Shown here: piece after piece, positions 11,006 through 19,560 of the stretch
Layout: each line of letters begins with the position of its first letter
Position numbering within the stretch: position 1 is the first letter of the stretch
Source of the DNA: Acidovorax temperans
Lineage (GTDB): Bacteria > Pseudomonadota > Gammaproteobacteria > Burkholderiales > Burkholderiaceae_C
Assembly: GCF_006716905.1 (NCBI RefSeq)
Contig: NZ_VFPV01000001.1
Location: forward strand, 363,501-427,500
Direction: 5' to 3'
Length of the DNA: 64,000 nucleotides
Made by a program: the position numbers and the translations under genes
The notes under the pieces: model-generated
Databases searched by the model: none
Told to the model about the DNA's origin: nothing
Seen by the model: only the letters and a program-made list of their open reading frames with translations

Positions 11006-12409
11006 TCAGACCATATTGCGCGGCACGACCCAGGCGTCGAACTCCTGGGCCGTCACATGGCCCGAGGCCAGAGCGGCCTCTCGCAAGCTGATTCCTTGCT
11101 GGTGGGCCGCCTTGGCAATGGCGGCAGCCTTGTCATAGCCAATATGGGGGTTGAGCGCAGTCACCAGCATCAAAGACTGCTCGACCAGCGCTTCAATCCG
11201 TTCGTGGTTCGGCTCAATGCCCGAGGCACAGTGCTTGTCGAAACTGACCATGCCATCGGCCAGCAGGCGAACGCTCTGCAAAAAGTTGTGGATCACCATG
11301 GGCCGGAACACGTTGAGTTCGAAATTGCCCGACGCCCCACCCACCCCAATCGCCACATCGTTGCCCATGACCTGAGCGCACAGCATGGTCATGGCCTCGC
11401 ACTGCGTCGGGTTGACCTTGCCGGGCATGATGGACGAGCCAGGCTCGTTTTCCGGGATGGTGATCTCGCCCAGCCCGCTGCGCGGCCCGCTGGCCAGCCA
11501 ACGCACATCGTTGGCAATCTTCATCAAACTGACCGCCAGCCCCTTGAGCGCGCCGTGAGCCTGCACCAGGGCATCGCAGCTGGCCAGGGCTTCAAACTTG
11601 TTCGGTGCCGTCACCAGGTTCAACCCGGTCAAGTCAGCCAGTTCTTTGGCCACGGCCTGGGCATAGCCCGCCGGGGCGTTCAAGCCCGTGCCCACGGCCG
11701 TGCCGCCCAAGGCCAGCTCACACAAGTGGGGCATGGCTGCGCGAACGTGGCGCTCGGCATGGTCTAGTTGTGCCACCCAGCCAGATACCTCTTGCCCCAA
11801 AGTCAGCGGAGTCGCGTCCTGCAGGTGAGTGCGGCCAATCTTCACGATGTCGGCAAACGCTTCAGCCTTGGCGGCCAGCGTCATGCGCAACGCATGCAGG
11901 GCGGGCAGCAGTTTGTGGGTCAGCGCATCCACCGCCGCCAGGTGCATCGCAGTAGGAAAGACGTCGTTGCTCGACTGGCTCTTGTTCACGTCGTCGTTGG
12001 GGTGCACCAGGCGGCCTTCCCCACGCGGGCCACCGAGCAATTCACTCGCCCGGTTGGCCAGCACCTCGTTCATGTTCATGTTGGTCTGGGTGCCCGAGCC
12101 GGTCTGCCAGACCACCAGAGGAAATTCCTCTTCATGCGCGCCAGCCATCACTTCATCGCAAGCCGCCACGATGGCCGTGGTGCGGGTGGCATCCAGCAAA
12201 CCCAGGCTGTGGTTCACATACGCGCTGGCACGCTTGACCTGGGCCAGCGCCCGGATGAGTTCAGGGGCCATACGCTCACCCGAGATGGCAAAGTGCTGCA
12301 AAGAGCGTTGGGTTTGCGCCCCCCACAAGCGCCGAGCAGGCACGTCGATGGGGCCAAAAGTGTCGCGCTCCGTGCGGTAGGCCGATGCTTTGCCGTTGTG
12401 CAGTGTCAT
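11006..12409 (-). CDS. fumC: Class II fumarate hydratase
   Basis: This cofactor-free fumarase interconverts fumarate and L-malate in the TCA cycle. From the ATG at 12409 it has 467 residues, the family length; a reading from 12529 adds 40 residues without homology. The N-terminal [20 protein letters not shown] and the signature [15 protein letters not shown] (catalytic Ser loop) are visible, together with [14 protein letters not shown]. It is divergently oriented to the class I fumarase next door, with a 178-bp shared upstream region. Confidence 0.95.
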   Translation of the reverse strand: MTLHNGKASAYRTERDTFGPIDVPARRLWGAQTQRSLQHFAISGERMAPELIRALAQVKRASAYVNHSLGLLDATRTTAIVAACDEVMAGAHEEEFPLVVWQTGSGTQTNMNMNEVLANRASELLGGPRGEGRLVHPNDDVNKSQSSNDVFPTAMHLAAVDALTHKLLPALHALRMTLAAKAEAFADIVKIGRTHLQDATPLTLGQEVSGWVAQLDHAERHVRAAMPHLCELALGGTAVGTGLNAPAGYAQAVAKELADLTGLNLVTAPNKFEALASCDALVQAHGALKGLAVSLMKIANDVRWLASGPRSGLGEITIPENEPGSSIMPGKVNPTQCEAMTMLCAQVMGNDVAIGVGGASGNFELNVFRPMVIHNFLQSVRLLADGMVSFDKHCASGIEPNHERIEALVEQSLMLVTALNPHIGYDKAAAIAKAAHQQGISLREAALASGHVTAQEFDAWVVPRNMV

Positions 12410-12587
12410 GTGCGGGATCCTGGCTTGCGAGTGAAAGACGGTACTCAGCATAACCAGTCGCTCCCATGGCGCACAAGCCCGTGGCTCAAAGCAGGCATGC
12501 AAGCGACCAGATAACCCTGACAGAACCACGCAAGCCCACGGAGGGATAATCGAAGGCTGTCGATTTCATCCCCACAAACTTCCCGCC

Positions 12588-14144
12588 ATGACCACGACAT
12601 CCATTCGCCAAGAAGACCTGATCGAATCCATCGCTGGTGCGCTGCAGTACATCAGCTACTACCACCCCACCGACTACATCGCCCACCTGGCCCGCGCCTA
12701 CGAGCGCGAAAAGAGCCCAGCGGCCAAGGACGCGATCGCCCAGATCCTCACCAACAGCAAGATGAGCGCCACTGGCCACCGCCCCATCTGCCAGGACACC
12801 GGCATCGTCAACGTGTTCCTGAAGGTGGGTATGGATGTGCGCTGGGAAGGTTTTACCGGCAGCCTGGATGACGCCATCAACGAAGGCGTACGCCGTGGCT
12901 ACAACCACCCCGACAACACGCTGCGCGCCTCGGTCGTGGCCGACCCGCAGTTCGCCCGTAAGAACACCAAGGACAACACCCCCGCCGTGATCTTCACCGA
13001 GATCGTGCCCGGCAACACCGTGGACATCACCGTGGCGGCCAAGGGCGGCGGCTCGGAGAACAAGTCCAAGATGTACATGCTGAACCCCGGCGACAACGTG
13101 GTGGACTGGGTGCTCAAGACCGTGCCCACCATGGGCGCTGGCTGGTGCCCGCCCGGCATGCTGGGCATCGGCATTGGCGGCACGGCTGAAAAAGCAGTGC
13201 TCATGGCCAAGGAAAGTCTGATGGACGACCTGGACATGTACGAACTGCAGGCCAAGCAAGCCAGCGGGGCCGAACTCGACAATGTCGAAAAGCTGCGCCT
13301 GGAGTTGTATGAAAAGGTCAACGCCCTGGGCATCGGCGCGCAAGGCCTGGGCGGCCTGACCACCGTGCTGGACGTCAAGATCAAGATGTACCCCACGCAC
13401 GCGGCCAGCAAGCCGATTGCGATGATCCCCAACTGCGCCGCCACGCGCCACGCCCACTTCGTGATGGACGGCTCGGGCCCCGTGTACCTCACGCCCCCCA
13501 GCCTGGACCTGTGGCCCAACGTGGAATGGGCGCCCGACTACAACAAGAGCAAGAAGGTCAACCTCGACACCCTGACCAAGGAAGAAGTCGCCAGCTGGAA
13601 GCCCGGCGACACGCTGCTGCTCAACGGCAAGATGCTGACCGGCCGCGATGCCGCGCACAAGCGCATCCAGGACATGCTGGCCAAGGGCGAAAAGCTGCCT
13701 GTGGACTTCACCAACCGCATCATTTACTACGTGGGCCCTGTGGACCCGGTGAAGGGCGAGGCCGTGGGCCCCGCAGGCCCGACCACCGCCACACGCATGG
13801 ATGGCTTCACAGAGATGATGCTGGCCCAGACCGGCCTGATCGCCATGGTGGGCAAGGCCGAGCGCGGCCCGGTTGCCATTGAAGCCATCAAGAAGCACAA
13901 GTCGGCCTACCTCATGGCCGTAGGCGGCGCCGCCTACCTGGTCTCCAAAGCCATCAAGACCGCCAAGGTGGTGGGCTTCGAAGACCTCGGCATGGAAGCC
14001 ATTTATGAATTCGAAGTGGTGGACATGCCGGTGACCGTGGCCGTGGACTCTGGCGGCACCAGCGCCCACATCACCGGCCCGGCCGAATGGCAAAAGCGCA
14101 TTGCCTCGGGCGAGTTCAAGGGCATTGAAGTGGCTGCAGGCTGA
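12588..14144 (+). CDS. Class I (Fe-S) fumarate hydratase
   Basis: This oxygen-sensitive [4Fe-4S] fumarase carries out the same reaction as FumC. It has 518 residues, with the alpha part (CQDTG, GAGWCPPGMLGIGIGG, PNCAATRHAHF, giving the cluster Cys residues) followed by the beta part (DAAHKR, YVGPVDPV, GPTTATRMDGF, VDSGGTSAH). It is divergent from fumC. Holding both forms allows a switch to the iron-free enzyme under oxidative stress or iron limitation. Its original terminator was disrupted by the downstream insertion sequence. Confidence 0.95.
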   Translation: MTTTSIRQEDLIESIAGALQYISYYHPTDYIAHLARAYEREKSPAAKDAIAQILTNSKMSATGHRPICQDTGIVNVFLKVGMDVRWEGFTGSLDDAINEGVRRGYNHPDNTLRASVVADPQFARKNTKDNTPAVIFTEIVPGNTVDITVAAKGGGSENKSKMYMLNPGDNVVDWVLKTVPTMGAGWCPPGMLGIGIGGTAEKAVLMAKESLMDDLDMYELQAKQASGAELDNVEKLRLELYEKVNALGIGAQGLGGLTTVLDVKIKMYPTHAASKPIAMIPNCAATRHAHFVMDGSGPVYLTPPSLDLWPNVEWAPDYNKSKKVNLDTLTKEEVASWKPGDTLLLNGKMLTGRDAAHKRIQDMLAKGEKLPVDFTNRIIYYVGPVDPVKGEAVGPAGPTTATRMDGFTEMMLAQTGLIAMVGKAERGPVAIEAIKKHKSAYLMAVGGAAYLVSKAIKTAKVVGFEDLGMEAIYEFEVVDMPVTVAVDSGGTSAHITGPAEWQKRIASGEFKGIEVAAG

Positions 14145-14210
14145 CACGCACAGACGGCCAAGTGCTCTTGCCTGGCGCATGGCCGTATCTTGAAAAGCCG
14201 CCTTCGGGCC

Positions 14211-14247
14211 AATGCCAGTCAGTTAAGAGCTGACTGGCATTTTTTTC
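14211..14247 (+). terminator. IS-borne outward-facing terminator at left end
   Basis: A perfect 12-bp stem (14211-14222 with 14230-14241) is followed by T residues on the plus strand. The transposase stop codon (14223-14225) lies in the loop. It would halt transcription arriving from the class I fumarase gene. Confidence 0.8.
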
Positions 14248-15530
14248 GTTGGGAATTTGGAAGCGCGTTTTTTGACGACCCTTGGGAAGCTGCGCCCAGT
14301 GCGGCGTGGCCGCAGCACGAAGTGTCGCGATTGCGCCAACAGGGCTGCCAACTGCTTGGGCAAGGTGCCGGCAGAGTCCAGGCTGGGGACCGCCAGTAAG
14401 TTCACGATGGCGTAGCTGGCCGTATGGAAGCTGATGCGCTGGGGCTCGACCTGGACGTGCACTGCCATCTCGCGCATCCAGCGGCGCAGCAGCGTGTAGG
14501 CGATCAGCACGCCCCACAGCTCCTGGCGCACCAGCGCGGGCTGCTTGCTGCGCAGCACCGGCTCACCCTCCTGCAGGGTCTGCTTGATCTCCCGGAACCC
14601 CAACTCGATCTCCCAGCGCTGGTGGTAGAGCTCGGCCAGCTCCTGCGCCGGATGCGTGCGGGGACACAGCAAGGATGTGATGAAGCGGCGCAGCCGTCCA
14701 CCCACGCTCACCTCGATCAGGCGTGCCTGCCAGTGGCTGGGCAGATGCGGGTGTGCCTTGCGCGCTTGTGGGGACACCGGCATGCGGATCAGCGCATCGC
14801 CGCACGCCAGTTGCTGGACGATCTCATGGCGCAGATTGTCCCGCGCGCGCATCAACCAGTGGCGCTGCGTACCCGCAGCCTGCCAGTCCAACAAGAACGC
14901 TGCCGAGAAGTACGCCCGGTCAAACAGGGTCACCGAGTGATCCTCGCCGCGCAACTGCGCTGCCAGGCTCAATTCGCCGCAGTCCATGGCGCCGAGCTTG
15001 GCATCAAGCATCTCGTGGCTGTGTGTGTCCATCAGGCAAGTGGCGCGGATCTGCGGCCAGGGCGAGAGGCCATGCTGGTTGCTGCAGCTGCCCAGTTCGA
15101 CTCGATTCTCAGGGGTGTCCGGGGCCGACCAGACCACACCATCCACAGCCAGTACGCGCAGTGGCTGGCGCACATTCACCGCAGGACGGCTCCAGGCTTG
15201 GGTCAGTAGAGCGAACAGCTCGGCCAAAGGCTCCTCGCCCAGGCGCTGGCGGGCTTGCACGCTGACGCTCGGTGCGGGCGGCGCTTGTCCATCCAGGCTC
15301 AAATCCAGCTGCTGCACCACCTGCCACAGTGGCCGGTCGCGAAACAGCGCCAGTCCGATCACAAGCCACACGGCATGTTCGGCAGGCAGCTTGCGCCGGC
15401 GGATGGAGGCCTTGCCGCTGGTCCCCAGCGCCTGTGCGATCCAGGTGGGGTCTATCAACGCGCTGAGCTGCTCGAGGCGATCAGGTACTCGGGGCAGGGT
15501 CTGGCGCAAGGCGTTTGCAAGCAGGCTCAT
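14223..15530 (-). CDS. IS4-family transposase
   Basis: This 435-residue DDE transposase has an N-terminal IS4 domain (residues 1-100). The first catalytic Asp is in VLAVDGVVWSAP, the second in VTLFDRAYFS, and the Glu lies in the YREK signature YHQRWEIELGFREIK (Y-x2-R-x3-E-x6-K) that defines the family. The ATG at 15530 follows almost directly on a hairpin with a T run, and no good ribosome-binding site is visible. Translation is therefore expected to be weak, as is common for insertion sequences. Confidence 0.93.
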   Translation of the reverse strand: MSLLANALRQTLPRVPDRLEQLSALIDPTWIAQALGTSGKASIRRRKLPAEHAVWLVIGLALFRDRPLWQVVQQLDLSLDGQAPPAPSVSVQARQRLGEEPLAELFALLTQAWSRPAVNVRQPLRVLAVDGVVWSAPDTPENRVELGSCSNQHGLSPWPQIRATCLMDTHSHEMLDAKLGAMDCGELSLAAQLRGEDHSVTLFDRAYFSAAFLLDWQAAGTQRHWLMRARDNLRHEIVQQLACGDALIRMPVSPQARKAHPHLPSHWQARLIEVSVGGRLRRFITSLLCPRTHPAQELAELYHQRWEIELGFREIKQTLQEGEPVLRSKQPALVRQELWGVLIAYTLLRRWMREMAVHVQVEPQRISFHTASYAIVNLLAVPSLDSAGTLPKQLAALLAQSRHFVLRPRRTGRSFPRVVKKRASKFPTKKMPVSS

Positions 15531-15535
15531 CAAGC

Positions 15536-15567
15536 AAAAAAGGGAACGTGTTGAACACGCTCCCTTT
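15536..15567 (-). terminator. IS-borne terminator just upstream of the transposase start
   Basis: A hairpin with a 15-bp arm and one mismatch (AAAAGGGAACGTGTT against AACACGCTCCCTTTT) is followed on the minus strand by six T residues, ending five bases before the transposase ATG. It should stop transcripts reading into the element from the murI side. Confidence 0.7.
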
Positions 15568-15731
15568 TACTGGATCAAGCCGCCTGCGGGCTTAACTGAC
15601 TGGCATTGGCCTTCGGGCGGTTTTTTCATTTCTGCATAGTGACTGACATCCTGATTCAAGCTGGCGTTTCCGCGCAGGCTCCTCGTCTTTCCTACAATCC
15701 CGGTTTTCCCACTGCCAGAGCTTGGTTCACG

Positions 15732-16622
15732 ATGCCGCAGGCTTCTTCTCCCATCGGTGTATTTGACAGCGGCGTCGGCGGGCTGAGCGTGCTGCGAGCG
15801 CTGTTGGCAGCCCTGCCCCACGAACGTTTTGTGTACCTGGCCGATAGCGCCAACGCCCCTTATGGCGAGCGCGGCGACGCTTTTGTGGCGGCACGCACCC
15901 ACGCCATCACCCAGTACCTGCGTGAGCAACACGACATCAAAGCGCTGGTGGTGGCCTGCAACACCGCCACGGCGGCGGCCATCCATGAAGTGCGCAGTAG
16001 CCATCCCGACCTGCTCCTGGTGGGGCTGGAGCCCGCTATCAAATCGGCTCTGGCAGTCACAAAGACTGGGCATGTGGGCGTGATCGGCACCCGCGGTACG
16101 CTCACCAGTGCCAAATTTGGCAAGCTGATGGCTTCATTGGCCGATCAAGCCCATTTTGTGGTGCAACCCTGCGATGGGCTCGCACACGCCATCGAACGCA
16201 GCGTGGCATTGCCTGTAGCCCCAGCCTCCTACCCAGTTGAAAGCACTGAAACGGGCGCATTGTGCAAACGTTATGTGAATGCCATGGGTGCCTTTGGTAC
16301 AGCGCCAGGGGAAATGGATACCTTGGTTCTGGGCTGTACCCACTATATTTTCGTAGCCCACGAGTTGCGCACGCTGGTGGGCCCAGACGTGCAGTTCATA
16401 GAAACCGGTGAACCTGTTGCTCGCCAAACCAAGCGCCTGCTCGACGCTGCAGGCTTGTTGCAAACAGCAGGCTCCGCTGGCGGCAACCTCTCCGAGGAAA
16501 GTGCGGACGTTACTCCTTCCGTACTCCTGCTGACCACAGGCCCAGTGGCCATGATGGAAGCGGCTGCCAAGCGTTGGCTAAACCTGCCAACGGAACACTG
16601 CCGGTCCGTATCAGTGCGCTGA
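15732..16622 (+). CDS. murI: Glutamate racemase
   Basis: This cofactor-independent enzyme makes D-glutamate for peptidoglycan. The ATG at 15732 gives 296 residues; the frame is open upstream only because of the insertion sequence boundary. Both catalytic Cys residues are present, in VACNTATAAA (Cys76) and LGCTHY (Cys202), with the N-terminal GVFDSGVGGLSV and the DSANAPYG motif. The neighbouring IS4-family element sits just upstream, so promoter separation may have changed. Confidence 0.95.
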   Translation: MPQASSPIGVFDSGVGGLSVLRALLAALPHERFVYLADSANAPYGERGDAFVAARTHAITQYLREQHDIKALVVACNTATAAAIHEVRSSHPDLLLVGLEPAIKSALAVTKTGHVGVIGTRGTLTSAKFGKLMASLADQAHFVVQPCDGLAHAIERSVALPVAPASYPVESTETGALCKRYVNAMGAFGTAPGEMDTLVLGCTHYIFVAHELRTLVGPDVQFIETGEPVARQTKRLLDAAGLLQTAGSAGGNLSEESADVTPSVLLLTTGPVAMMEAAAKRWLNLPTEHCRSVSVR

Positions 16623-16629
16623 AAAATAT

Positions 16630-16689
16630 AGATAAAAAGTGGCTCAAGCGCTTGATGAATAAGCGCCACAAGCTATTAACTTTATAGCA
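16630..16689. repeat. Dispersed host intergenic repeat, copy 2
   Basis: This is the second copy of the repeat at 4390-4449, beginning 7 bp after the murI stop. It aligns without gaps over 60 bp. The copy contains an internal inverted repeat (AAGCGCTT and AAGCGCCACAAGC region). Confidence 0.6.
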
Positions 16690-16703
16690 ATCAACCAACA
16701 AAT

Positions 16704-17228
16704 TCAAACAAGCTCATCGCCCCACAACCGGGCACCTGCGTGGTCCATGTGTGTGAGGTACAGGCGCAGGTCAAACTCGTACTGGTGATACTGCGGCTCC
16801 ATGTGGCTGCACAACTGGTAAAACGCCTTGTCGTGGTTCTTTTCACGCAGGTGAGCCAATTCGTGGACCACGATCATGCGCAGAAACTCATCAGGAGCCT
16901 GCTTGAACATCGAGGCGATGCGAATCTCATGCTTGGCCGCAAGGCGGCTTCCTTGCACCCGCGAGACCGCAGTGTGCAAGCCCAAGGCATTGCGCACCAC
17001 GTGGATCTTGTTGTCAAAAAGCACCTTGTTGACCGTACCAGCGTTGCGCAAGTAACGAGTCTTCAGCTCTTGTACGTAGTCGTACAAGGCCTTGTCGCTG
17101 CGTACGCTGTGGGGCTGGGGATACTTGCGCAGCAGCACGTTTGCCAGTTGCCCCTGCTCCAACAAATCGCGTGCCTGCTCCTGCAGCGCCACAGGGTAGG
17201 CGCGCAGATACGGAAGATCAGAAGCCAT
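16704..17228 (-). CDS. YgjP-like metallopeptidase-domain protein (DUF45)
   Basis: This 174-residue protein carries the zinc-binding motif HELAHLREKNHDKAF (HExxH with a downstream His) at about residues 122-136. That is the hallmark of YgjP/DUF45 proteins, relatives of SprT-type metallopeptidases. The preceding part (SVRSDKALYDYVQELKTRYL) is basic and helical. Substrates are unknown. It is convergent with murI. It has the expected length and no sign of damage. Confidence 0.85.
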   Translation of the reverse strand: MASDLPYLRAYPVALQEQARDLLEQGQLANVLLRKYPQPHSVRSDKALYDYVQELKTRYLRNAGTVNKVLFDNKIHVVRNALGLHTAVSRVQGSRLAAKHEIRIASMFKQAPDEFLRMIVVHELAHLREKNHDKAFYQLCSHMEPQYHQYEFDLRLYLTHMDHAGARLWGDELV

Positions 17229-17342
17229 GGATGACTAAAAACAATGGCAGCGCCCTGGAACATTGCGCAGGCAGGCCATTTTTGTGAAAGGCCTTACCCG
17301 AGCGCCCAAAACGCCCGCGTCTTTTCACCTGCAGCCAGGGTC

Positions 17343-17969
17343 TCAATGCAGATGGCGGGGGCGACGACCACCGCCGTGCCCACTGCCAGAGCCACCAGGG
17401 CCCCTTGGGGGCTTGCCAATTTCCAGCGAATTCACCAACGCATCAAAACGCTGCGTGAACAGCTTGTCGATCTCGGCGACCACGCCACCCAGCTCAGCGC
17501 CATCAAAGTGGCGCTCCATCATGTTCACCACGTCTTGCACCAGCAGATCGCGCTGCACTTGCATGATGGCAGCCGGTGTGGGCCCAACAAAAAGCATCAC
17601 AAAATCGTCGCGGGATTCGGCGCCGTCTTGACCGTCCTCTTCTTCAAACTCTGCGTCGTAGAAGGTCACCTCCAAGGCAGCTCCTGTTTCGCAAAGCTCG
17701 TTGAGGTTCATGCACATCTCGTCGAGTGTCTGGCGAAAATCTTCATCGCCCCGCACGGTCCAGCAAATCTGCAGAAGGTGCTCTTTAGGGTCGAACTTGA
17801 TGCCAGGTTCTTCTTCATAGGCACTGGTAGCGCCGTCAGCGAGAGAACGCGCTCCTGCATATTTCCACAAAGGCTTCAAGGCATCCTGCAGTTGCTCGAA
17901 ACTGGCATCTGCCCGCAACTGCACCTGCCCGTGGACATGAATTTCGAAGGGAGCGTTATAACTTGACAT
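17343..17969 (-). CDS. Conserved protein of unknown function
   Basis: This 208-residue soluble acidic protein starts MSSYNAPFEIHVHGQVQL and contains LWKYAGARSLADGA and EVTFYDAEFEEEDGQ. It ends in a Gly/Pro/Arg/His-rich tail (PPRGPGGSGSGHGGG and following). No catalytic motif is recognised. Its resemblance is to conserved unknowns of Burkholderiales that sit beside tRNA genes (recollection). It is the last intact host gene before the ICE junction. Confidence 0.75.
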   Translation of the reverse strand: MSSYNAPFEIHVHGQVQLRADASFEQLQDALKPLWKYAGARSLADGATSAYEEEPGIKFDPKEHLLQICWTVRGDEDFRQTLDEMCMNLNELCETGAALEVTFYDAEFEEEDGQDGAESRDDFVMLFVGPTPAAIMQVQRDLLVQDVVNMMERHFDGAELGGVVAEIDKLFTQRFDALVNSLEIGKPPRGPGGSGSGHGGGRRPRHLH

Positions 17970-17982
17970 GATTGAATCGTAA

Positions 17983-18042
17983 TGGTGCCCCGAGCCGGGG
18001 TCGAACCGGCACGCCCCTTTTCAGGAAGCGGCGGATTTTAAG
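17983..18042 (-). pseudogene. tRNA-Leu(UAA) 3' half; left attachment junction of the ICE
   Basis: Read on the minus strand, this is the tRNA from the anticodon loop CTTAAAA (anticodon TAA, loop at 18036-18042) through the variable arm and the T arm (GCCGG-TTCGACC-CCGGC) to the acceptor strand and CCA (CCA at 17983-17985). The acceptor strand TCGGGGC should pair with GCCCCGA, and the stem strand TCCGC with GCGGA. Neither partner is found to the right of 18042, where sequence turns unrelated. The gene is therefore split in the anticodon loop. The 5' half, completed by an element-borne 3' half, is expected at the far ICE end beyond the window. Confidence 0.82.
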
Positions 18043-18218
18043 CCTGAGCATGTGTTCCGCACCGGGTAATGCTGGGCTTGGATACAGCTTGCTATGGCGG
18101 GTTTTCCTTCGAGGCCAAGCCTTAGATCATATCCCGGTGCGCGACGCAAACCGCCCCGGTTCTCCTTCGCTTGGCTCTTGGCCGGCTCCTGGAAATCGGG
18201 GCCTTTCAGGAGCACATC

Positions 18219-19421
18219 ATGGCGAAGATCAAACTAACCAAGACCGCGGTTGACGCTGCACAACCAAAGACCTGCGACGTGGAACTCCGGGATACGATCG
18301 TTCCGGGCTTCTTGTGCAAGGTTACACCAGCAGGCCGCAAGGTGTTCATGCTTCAGTACCGCACGAACTCCGGTGTGCGGCGCAAGCCGGCGCTCGGCCA
18401 GTTCGGCGAGCTGACTGTCGAACAGGCACGGTCGCTGGCGCAAGATTGGCTGGCCGAAGTCCGGCGCGGCGGCGACCCCGGACACGACAAGGCCGAGGCC
18501 CGCAAGGCGCCGACGGTCAAAGAGCTGTGCGGCCGGTTCATGGAAGACCACTCCAAGCCGCACAACAAGCCGAGCACGCAGGACGGCTACCAGTACCAAA
18601 TCGACAGCTTCGTCATCCCTGCCTTCGGCAGCAAGAAGGTTCACGAGGTCACGCGCCACGACATCACCGCGCTGATGAAGCGCATGGAGAAGTCCCCCAC
18701 GCAGGCCAACCGCGTGCTGTCGCTCGCTCGCAAGATGTTCAACCTGTCAGAGCTGTGGGGCTACCGGCCCGACGGCTCGAACCCATGCCGCCACGTACCC
18801 AAGTACCCGGAGAAAGGCTCGACCCGCCTCATCACCGACGAGCAGATGGTCAGCCTGTTCGCCTACCTCGACAAGGCCGAGGCCGAGAAGTTGGAGCATC
18901 CGATCTACCTGCTGGCCGTCCGGCTGCAATTCGAGTTCGCGGCGCGCATGTCGGAGATCCTGCTGTTGCAGTGGGATTGGCTCGATCTGCCCAACGGCCG
19001 AGTCGTCTGGCCGGACAGCAAGACGGGCGATATGTCCAAGCCGTTGAGCGAGGAAGCCCGCCGACTACTGACGAACGCGCCGCGGTACGGCAAGTCGCCT
19101 TACGTCTGCCCGGCCATCCTCGATCACGACAAGGCGCTCGGTCCCCATTCCTACTACCAAGCATGGCGGCGCATCCTCGATCGCGCTGGCGTGCCGAAGG
19201 TCGGCACCCACGGCATCCGCCATCGCTCGGCGACCGATATTGCCAATTCGGGCATCCCGGTCAAGGTCGGCATGGCGCTGACGGCGCACAAGACCGTGGC
19301 GATGTTCATGCGCTACGTCCACACCGAGGATGACCCTGTGCGCAAGGCCGCCGAACTGGTGGCGAACCGCCGCAAGTCGGTTGTCAGCGCACGCCAGGAA
19401 CCGGAACAGGTGGCCGCATGA
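18219..19421 (+). CDS. P4-type tyrosine integrase of the ICE
   Basis: This 400-residue site-specific recombinase integrates and, with an excisionase, excises the element at tRNA-Leu. The start ATG at 18219 follows AGGAG; the frame is open to 18171 without support. It has an N-terminal DUF4102-type arm-binding domain (AAQPKTCDVELRDTIVPGF region), a SAM-like core-binding domain at about 85-175, and the catalytic domain: Arg in FAARMSEILLLQW, HxxR in GTHGIRHRSATD, His in MALTAHKT, and Tyr in MRYVHTEDDP. It sits 180 bp from the junction, reading into the element. Confidence 0.94.
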   Translation: MAKIKLTKTAVDAAQPKTCDVELRDTIVPGFLCKVTPAGRKVFMLQYRTNSGVRRKPALGQFGELTVEQARSLAQDWLAEVRRGGDPGHDKAEARKAPTVKELCGRFMEDHSKPHNKPSTQDGYQYQIDSFVIPAFGSKKVHEVTRHDITALMKRMEKSPTQANRVLSLARKMFNLSELWGYRPDGSNPCRHVPKYPEKGSTRLITDEQMVSLFAYLDKAEAEKLEHPIYLLAVRLQFEFAARMSEILLLQWDWLDLPNGRVVWPDSKTGDMSKPLSEEARRLLTNAPRYGKSPYVCPAILDHDKALGPHSYYQAWRRILDRAGVPKVGTHGIRHRSATDIANSGIPVKVGMALTAHKTVAMFMRYVHTEDDPVRKAAELVANRRKSVVSARQEPEQVAA

Positions 19422-19450
19422 CCGGCGGCCAGCATCCCGCCCTGTCTGCT

Positions 19451-19481
19451 CCGATTGTCGTGACGGTGACACGACAATCGG
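19451..19481. other. Perfect inverted repeat after the integrase gene
   Basis: A 12-bp arm CCGATTGTCGTG (19451-19462) is followed by a 7-bp loop and its exact complement (19470-19481). It lies 29 bp past the integrase stop codon. No T run follows, so it may be a weak terminator or a protein-binding site. Confidence 0.6.
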
Positions 19482-19529
19482 GTGGGTTACTCCTTCAGCT
19501 TGGGAGCCATACCGGGGACTGGAAAAGTG

Positions 19530-19544
19530 TACCCGTTTCGGGTA
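19530..19544. promoter_or_regulatory. Probable operator of the toxin-antitoxin operon
   Basis: The 15-bp palindrome TACCCGTTTCGGGTA overlaps a TATAGT -10-like element and lies 16 bp ahead of the toxin ATG. Such a position fits autorepression by the Xre antitoxin (inference). Confidence 0.6.
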
Positions 19545-19560
19545 TAGTTTGGAGGTCGAG

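Larger units (their letters stand above)
14200..15618 (-). mobile_element. IS4-family insertion sequence with 10-bp target duplication
   Basis: The element proper spans 14210-15608 (1399 bp). The 18-bp terminal inverted repeats CAATGCCAGTCAGTTAAG are at 14210-14227 and, inverted, at 15591-15608. The direct repeat GCCTTCGGGC at 14200-14209 and 15609-15618 is the target duplication. Hairpins with T runs lie at both ends inside the element, one facing each incoming direction. It carries one intact transposase. Confidence 0.92.

Noticed and set aside
12486..14180. Long minus-strand frame (564 codons) opposite the class I fumarase.
   Set aside because: It is a shadow of a conserved gene with no homology-like motif, and begins and ends in unrelated places.
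15606..15731. Longer murI start at 15606.
   Set aside because: That ATG lies in the insertion sequence end and target duplication; the family start is at 15732.
18043..18130. The sequence right of the tRNA fragment as the tRNA 5' half.
   Set aside because: No strand complementary to the acceptor (TCGGGGC) or anticodon (TCCGC) arms and no D-arm were found.
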